Positions 57,681-64,000 of a stretch of 64,000 nucleotides of DNA are shown here, piece after piece (the stretch's first letter is position 1; each line of letters starts with the position of its first letter). A model generated the notes under the pieces. The model was not told the origin of the DNA. It saw only the letters and a list, made by a program, of their open reading frames with translations, and ran no database searches. The translations under genes were made by a program, and so were the position numbers. Source of the DNA: Onthophagus taurus (Eukaryota > Arthropoda > Insecta > Coleoptera > Scarabaeidae); NCBI RefSeq assembly GCF_036711975.1, contig NC_091972.1, positions 8,995,001 through 9,059,000 on the forward strand, written 5' to 3'.

Positions 57681-58200
57681 TTCGGTTAAGAGTCACACCA
57701 GATCCAATCTGCTTCCGATTTGTGTGCGCGTTTCCCAACAAATCGTGCAATTAATGACACTCGCGCGTCCGGACACGTAAAAGTAAGTGAAGCACGAGGC
57801 AACTGTTCCTGTTCTTTTCCTGCTTGCTGCTGCGGATGCTTCGTCATTGGTGCTCTTGTGGCTGCCGCGGTTACCAGATTATCGTTTCAATTTTACTACA
57901 CCACACCATACTGGCGGGCTCGTGGGACGATTAATTACCGGTAATTGGTTACCTTCGGTGACAATGTCACCTGCTTACTGAATGATTCGTTGCTTCGCTG
58001 AAGCGGTACGATTAAGATCATTCGCGATAATGCCAAAATGATTTTCGAAGGAACCCGACCGAGAACAGGGCCCCTTTACATTAACCGCGATTGAATGGTG
58101 ATATTTCGGTACATATCACACCTGTTTAAATCGAACAACCCCCACGTACGAAACTCTACCTGGGCATCATCATCAACGTCGCCCAACTAATGATTCAATT
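57681..58200. promoter_or_regulatory. GC-richer island
   Basis: Composition rises sharply against AT-rich DNA on the left. Two overlapping plus-strand frames (57720-57944, 57787-57981) show no domain. The first has a hydrophobic Cys-rich stretch that may be chance. A candidate regulatory block. Confidence 0.3.
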
Positions 58201-61200
58201 TACGTGATGAATCCTCCATATCATAATTTGAAATATAACATTCGTGTTTTGGGTTCGAATGTTTCCGCAGGTGTTAGAGGTCGTATATCTTTTCGGCGAA
58301 AAAGGATATTTTATCATGTCTACTTCGTGGATAGAGCGTCAAACTAACGAGCAAACGTCTTGTTTCAAGGCTGTAAGAAAATTTAATGCAGCTATTTGTA
58401 TGATAATCGCTAATTAATAACGATGTCTATGTTGAACGTTTTCAAAATTTTCTTAAACGTATTTTAATGAAACACGAACGTGTTTTTTAGAAATTTTGTT
58501 GCATAATTAAACATATAAATAAAAAAAAATGTTAAGTTTAGTTGTCAGGAATAAGTTGCGAAATCGTTTTGGAATGTTTCAGCGAAAGTTTCAGAGTACT
58601 CGAACTCTAGCGAACCGTATCAAGGTCGTCGATGTATAACGATATACCGTGCATCTGAATTACTGAACAATTTTCTTCCTTGTGCAAACACGCTTCGGCA
58701 TAAATTTGCATCCACAATTGGTTACTCTAGATGTTAAGGTATTTTTTTGGGGAGATAAAATCATATCTTGTACTTAACATCACTTAAGACACAAAGATAT
58801 CTTAATTAATTAGTGTTCAACTGCCAAGTCGAAAACTTTTAAAGTCACAAATGCATAATTGTTTTATTAACCTACTGAAAGCTTTATCGTTTTCACCATC
58901 TTAACTTCCAAATCAAATGTATTACCAGAAATATTCATATTTTCTTAAATGAAACGACTTAAAGTTGATTATCGTTTTTTAAATTATCACCTGCTACCAA
59001 TTACTACCTGTGCACTCAATACTTACCAAATTAGGGTCCGCAGAAACCCTCGAGTGCTTATAAATCGAGTTAAAGAAACGGTCGGAAAAAAATTTGCATT
59101 GATTACATTCGGAAGGAGAGATGAGGAGAAAATATCCGTGAAACAGTCCCGTTATATTGGCGTGTCGCTTAAAGGTATCGATCCGTTTATTCATGATACA
59201 CCTTATTTGGTAAAATGAACTCTCTTTCTGTCTCGAAGAGAAAATTTTGTTTGCGATAGAAAATTGGAAAAAGAAATTGCACCCGGTCGGTCGGCTCGGC
59301 TTAAATTAAAAGTAAACAGTAAATTTTCGTTTAAACGTCATCGCCACGTGCGACGGTGTCGTGCAATTAAATTGCATAAGTGGCAACATTAAAACGAAAC
59401 GAGTGAATAAATACGTGTGGTTTAAGTTATGTGTTTGGAAAAGAAGGACCGGCCGAATTCAGGTGGTATTCTGTATAAACGATAAATTGTACGATTTAAT
59501 ATCGGGATAACGCTGTAATCTTAATTTAAAACATCATCGAATCTTAATAATACGCCTTTTAAATGACATTAATATATATATGTGTTTTAAATAAATAATA
59601 AACCATAAAAAACTTGCAAAATAAACATTCTAAATTAATATAAAATTAATCCCATTGTAAGGTTGCTATTATATATAAAATCAATAAAGTAATAAAAAGT
59701 GTCTTAACACATTGGGAATGTCATCAAAATTGTAATTTGGAAATTTTACTTAGCAGAGTTATTTATCCATAAGTTCCACAAGAAGTAGAATCAGATTATA
59801 CAAAAAAATGTTGCAATCAATTAATAAATATCTTGTTAATTTATAATTAACCATTGTCTTGTAGAATACCGCGAAGTAAATAGGTAGTCAGTTTAGTAAG
59901 GTTATAAACAATTTACGAAATACAGTAAATACCGATTATAAAGCTGTATTGGAAGAAGATTGTAACGGTATTGATAGTTCATGTTAACTCTATTTGAAAA
60001 TAATGACAATAAGTTAATAATAATAAAAAAGATAGTAATAAATTCTTTATTGCCCAACAGAAATCGTTAATGACAGATCTTACAAAATATAAATATTTAC
60101 AATAAGAAAAATAATCACTAATTATAAGCAGATAACAAGTTCAGAAATCGAATTGTGTGATTGCAAAACTTTGCAATAGAAATGTTTCTTGGGTAACATG
60201 TTTTTGAATCCCGTTTATTCAGACTAGAATTATTGTCAAGAACCACTAACTTTGTTACAGTCACTTTACGTCTTTCAGCGAGCCCTTAACTTCTTAGTAA
60301 GATTCTTGAGGACGTGCAAGCTAATTCTTAGATTATTCTTAAAATGAACCCAATATTCAAGATGTAAATTTTAAATTTTACAAACGATTAAGTTCGGTAA
60401 CCTACACCCATCAACATTAATTCATTAGTACAACCTAACACTTATAACATAATAAGCACAAAACCAATACATAAACAGAGGAGTAAGTGGATGTGCAGAG
60501 AGGCATAAGACAAGGCGACAATCTAGAAATATCTTTTTCTTCCTATAGGACCTAGTCCTGTCTGTTCTATCACATTCTATCTTGTCCAGCTTTCCTGTCA
60601 TCACTTGGGTGATCTTCCAACTGGTCGTTCCTAGTCTTTGTGTTTTTGCCCATTTAGTGATATGCGTCGTCCATCTCACCCTAGAAATATCCTTTCTCAT
60701 ATTAACAATTTGCCATACATTTTCAAGATCATGTTCTGCACAGTTGCAAGATACGTATTATAAGCTTCTTCAATCACAATCGTTTAATCATACATCCTAG
60801 CACCGCACAATCGTCCAGAAATCTACTGTTTCTAGCCTCTAACACCACTGATTATAGAAGAAACGATGGTACTAACTAAGGAAGTAACGCTCGCTCCAAC
60901 CAATGTTCCAAAGGAAGAAATTATGAGTGTTTTGCAGGAAATCTATAAATCCCTTATGTGACAGAGATACTGCTGTGAAATTAGTGTTTAAATAATAACA
61001 TTTCTAGACTAATAATTTTTTAAGCATTTGCTATTTTCTTTATTTAAAAGGAGCTTTCTGCAAAATATTCAACAGATCGACATTTATTCTGCGGGGCAGT
61101 TGGAGGAGAATAGAAAGACACTCCTGTCATTTCAACAATATATTTTGCGGAACTCCTCATCTCAACCTTCGTGTTAAGGAATCTTAGCCAGGAAATTTTC

Positions 61201-61915
61201 TGGACTTATTAAAATTTACAGTACAAGCAAAATCTCTATGAATCAGTTCGTGTTCAAGTGAACTTATTGAGATCCGCGGTCAAGTTCTAAAAAAACAAAT
61301 TACAAAGCAGTGATGAACGAAATGTCTAAAATGTCAGAAAAATAGTAGTCGGCCATCGGCATTCGATCCCATATAGTTCAACAATTAAAAGCATGACGCC
61401 AAAATAATAAACGTCGCAATACTAACTGCACTATGTAATTTTCGATTGGATATGGACAAACATATATCTTGTGTTACAAAGATTGCAGTATGCCATCCAG
61501 ACTTCATCACAAGAATGTTGGTTCCTTTTTCTTAACACATTGTAGCTTATTCTAAATTACGAATCTTATTAATTCCATCGTTCAATCTTGATTTATTTTT
61601 CATAAATTTAATATGAAGACCACCTCATCGTCCAGTTAATTTCTGGAACGTCAATATTTAATAAAATTGAAAATCACTGTCCTCAAAAAATCGACCATCT
61701 GTCCAACGGAACAATTTCTTATTCCTTTTTCTTCTGGACACACTTCATAATTTCCAATTACCTTCATCGATGCTCATCTTTCGTGTTATTAAAAACCAGT
61801 AACTGGGATAAATTGATTTACAGGTGTAATATATTTAAGAACTGTTTTTATAGTGAACTATAAACAAGTTGGAATAACAAACTTCCGCAAAATGCAATGT
61901 AATATGTCAATACTC
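58201..61915. other. Intergenic DNA, no gene seen
   Basis: Mostly AT-rich with no recognised protein or long repeat. A plus-strand frame at 58949-59218 (89 codons, basic) and a minus-strand frame at 60425-60700 (91 codons) lack convincing family resemblance. On the minus strand CTAATTTG|GTAAGTATTG near 59015-59035 matches a splice donor. Confidence 0.4.
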
Positions 61916-62225
61916 AAAGCGACATTAATTCAATTTCCGTTCGTCATAAATTGTAACTTTCGAAATCTGGTAACCCCGGGTTGTATACGCATAAATTAAG
62001 TGAGAGTCCGCGAGACACCTTTTGCCCAAACGAAAAATGCACGAACGAACGACGACATCGATTAGGGTCAATTATATTGTAAATAATCTGAGTGGGCAGG
62101 TCGCGAACGTCCAATTATTAAATTGCACACTTGTTCCTTTTTTAAGGCTCACGTGGATTGCTTGTTTTCGCACAAGCCGGAGGAAGTGCGTATACAGGTG
62201 CGTTTAGTAGCCGAGCTTTAAGCAA
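61916..62225. promoter_or_regulatory. Moderate-GC block
   Basis: A short less AT-rich stretch with a 61-codon plus frame (62022-62207) of no known family. It could be conserved non-coding DNA. Weak. Confidence 0.25.
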
Positions 62226-64000
62226 GCTTTTTCTTTACTAAAAGTGAGAGTTAAAGAAGACTTAACTATCTTTTGTCACAATATCTGCCAGATGGAAAAA
62301 AGACGAATAAACTTTAGAATGATTTAGATCTAGAAGAGGATGGCTTGAAATTTAACTACTTAAATAAATTTAAAATTATTTTTTAAATGCACATATTAAT
62401 TTATGGTGGAACGTTATAATTGCAATTTTCCAAGGCATCAATTAACGTGCAACATGTGAGCACATGTCTTGAACAAGTCGAGCGAAATGCATACTGATGA
62501 GTCGAAAGTATTGCCAGGCAGTATTAAAAATAATTCAGATTTAATGTACCGCAAGTAAAGATTTAATTTAAGACCTTATTCGGATGTTCGGTTATGTGCA
62601 CGGTAATTTCTATTAATATCAAAAAAGGCAGATGTCTGTTTCAACACCATTTAATTGTCGAAAAATAATCGACACTTTCCAAACGTACTTTCCAAAAATT
62701 CTTATTCGCTCCTCTTATCTACAGTTGTAAATCAAATCTTGCATCGAGTACTAACAATTTGTTTAACTCAATTTTTATCTGGTTGCGCAAAAAAAAGGAA
62801 AAGTTAAAACGCAATATAAAGATCTACGCTCGATTTCTTTTAAGAAGCCACTAAATCTCATAAATGCTCTGATATCGATTACTTGGACTGGTAACGTCAC
62901 GATAACATGATTTACTCGGCGCTAAGTGGAAGATTTATCGCGAAAGTCGAAATTATTATCTCGGCGTAACCCAATTAACGTTCCCGTAGTTAATTTCTCC
63001 AAGGAAATTAAAATATATTTTGGCGGATGTGGTTCATCTCCTCCACCCCTTACAATATAATTCCTACGACGTTTACACGTTACACCTGCTCTTTCAACGC
63101 TATACGAAATCGACCATCCCATCTAATATCTCGTGCAAAATTTACCTGTCTAAACACGGTCGCGTTCTTTCTCGACCTTGTAAAGTGGTCAGGTTATCGT
63201 GTCTACCAGGATAAATTACTACTTTAGACACACCGCCTGCAATGAATAAAGCCCGGAGATTGTAGATTTTGCCATTTCGATAAGAGTTGATGCAATGAAG
63301 ACGAACGATCTGTTTTTACTACATTTACACTTGCTCTTAGTAAGCGTAATCGAGTCAATAAAGTCAGTTTCGGTGAAGGGAAATGTTACGTGATATGCCA
63401 ATCTTCATTTTCCTAAATCTCATGATTATGTAATTTAAAAGCAGAAAATTTTATAGCTAATTTTAGATTTATGTTGTATTATTTCACACTTTCTTATTAC
63501 TTTATATTTCATTTAACTTTAGTTTATTATTTTTTTAATTGTAAATATTATTTAAGAGAAAAAGAACTTTCTCTCTTATCTTCTCTTACTAATGTTGAAC
63601 TTCCCTAATGTTTTCTCTGATTGGCATAGTACTATGTACTTTACTATGTTTTACTATGTACTATGGAAAAGATTACACCCATATAATACCTTCTACATCT
63701 AGAAATACAAGAACACATCTATGTTCCAGAACCTTTTGTTGTCTGTCAAATTTGTGTCAAATAGTAAATCAATGTAAACAGCATGGAAAAGGAATAGGTG
63801 ATGGCAGAAAATCAATTTTGAAAATGTGACAACAGTGATAATTCTGATGAGGAATTTGAAACAAATAAAACGTCTTATTGGTATTTCAAAAGCTAATTTC
63901 CACCTATTTTATATTTACCCATGTATTCTAATTAATAAACTACATAAGTTGTACTTGGGTGCTTGCTGGTTATGTGCTATAATCATGTTTCTCAAATTAG
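62226..64000. other. Intergenic DNA, no gene seen
   Basis: AT-rich with a moderate-GC patch at 62880-63240, where overlapping frames on both strands have no domain. Near 63625-63665 the motif TACTATGTACTTTACTATG and relatives form a short local repeat. No coding gene supported up to the window edge. Confidence 0.4.

Noticed and set aside
58240..58290. GGGTTCGAATGTT, checked as a tRNA B-box
   Set aside because: No matching A-box, acceptor stem or cloverleaf could be found upstream. No tRNA gene was supported anywhere in the window.
60425..60700. 91-codon minus-strand ORF with a RWTTHITKWAKTQR segment reminiscent of LINE 3' ends
   Set aside because: The similarity is limited to a few residues and no neighbouring RT or RNase H motif is present.
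1..64000. CRISPR-like, operon-like or phage-defence-like systems
   Set aside because: Introns, AATAAA signals, LINEs and animal gene families show a eukaryotic nuclear sequence. The only regular repeats are the ~175-bp satellite units, which are contiguous with no spacers.

Overview
This window looks like a piece of an insect nuclear genome, most likely a beetle. It is strongly AT-rich. Its genes are split by introns with GT/AG borders, and the space between them is filled with decayed LINEs, DNA-transposon remnants, hairpin elements and a roughly 175-bp satellite. The order-level guess rests on general character only, because no marker gene fixes it. Four protein-coding genes can be supported, and three are clear orthologues of conserved insect genes.

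Layout: (1) 1-7 kb is AT-rich intergenic DNA with LINE scraps and a 6-monomer satellite array at 5.0-6.1 kb. (2) At 7149-7514 (+) is a small intronless gene for a secreted, probably GPI-anchored, Thr/Pro/Glu/Asn-rich protein. (3) At 10949-15597 (-) is a three-exon tetraspan gene of the LHFPL/TMHS family (282 aa). (4) 16.3-17.9 kb holds LINE remains. (5) At 18977-21500 (+) is a four-exon gene for the TFIIIB subunit Bdp1 (755 aa), with a SANT domain. (6) 21.9-23.5 kb is a cluster of three hairpin elements, including a nearly 1-kb foldback. (7) At 24646-34171 (-) is a four-exon Pox neuro gene (303 aa). Its two large introns hold a LINE, a hAT fragment, a mariner-like fragment and a second array of the same satellite in opposite orientation. 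(8) 34-64 kb contains no convincing coding gene. It has scattered transposon fossils and several GC-richer islands that could be regulatory DNA or distal 5' exons, for example for Pox neuro.

The genes do not form a pathway. Bdp1 acts in RNA polymerase III initiation everywhere in the organism. Pox neuro is a paired-domain regulator of sensory-organ and neural fate. The LHFPL protein is a tetraspan membrane protein whose vertebrate relatives include a hair-cell mechanotransduction component. Bdp1 and Pox neuro are convergent, with about 3.1 kb between their stop codons.

I found no prokaryote-style system, CRISPR, tRNA or rRNA gene. The most unusual structure is the satellite: one family in three places and two orientations, with a recent dimeric (about 350 bp) higher-order unit in both large arrays. 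One array lies inside a developmental gene's intron and abuts a transposase fragment at near-homologous sequence.
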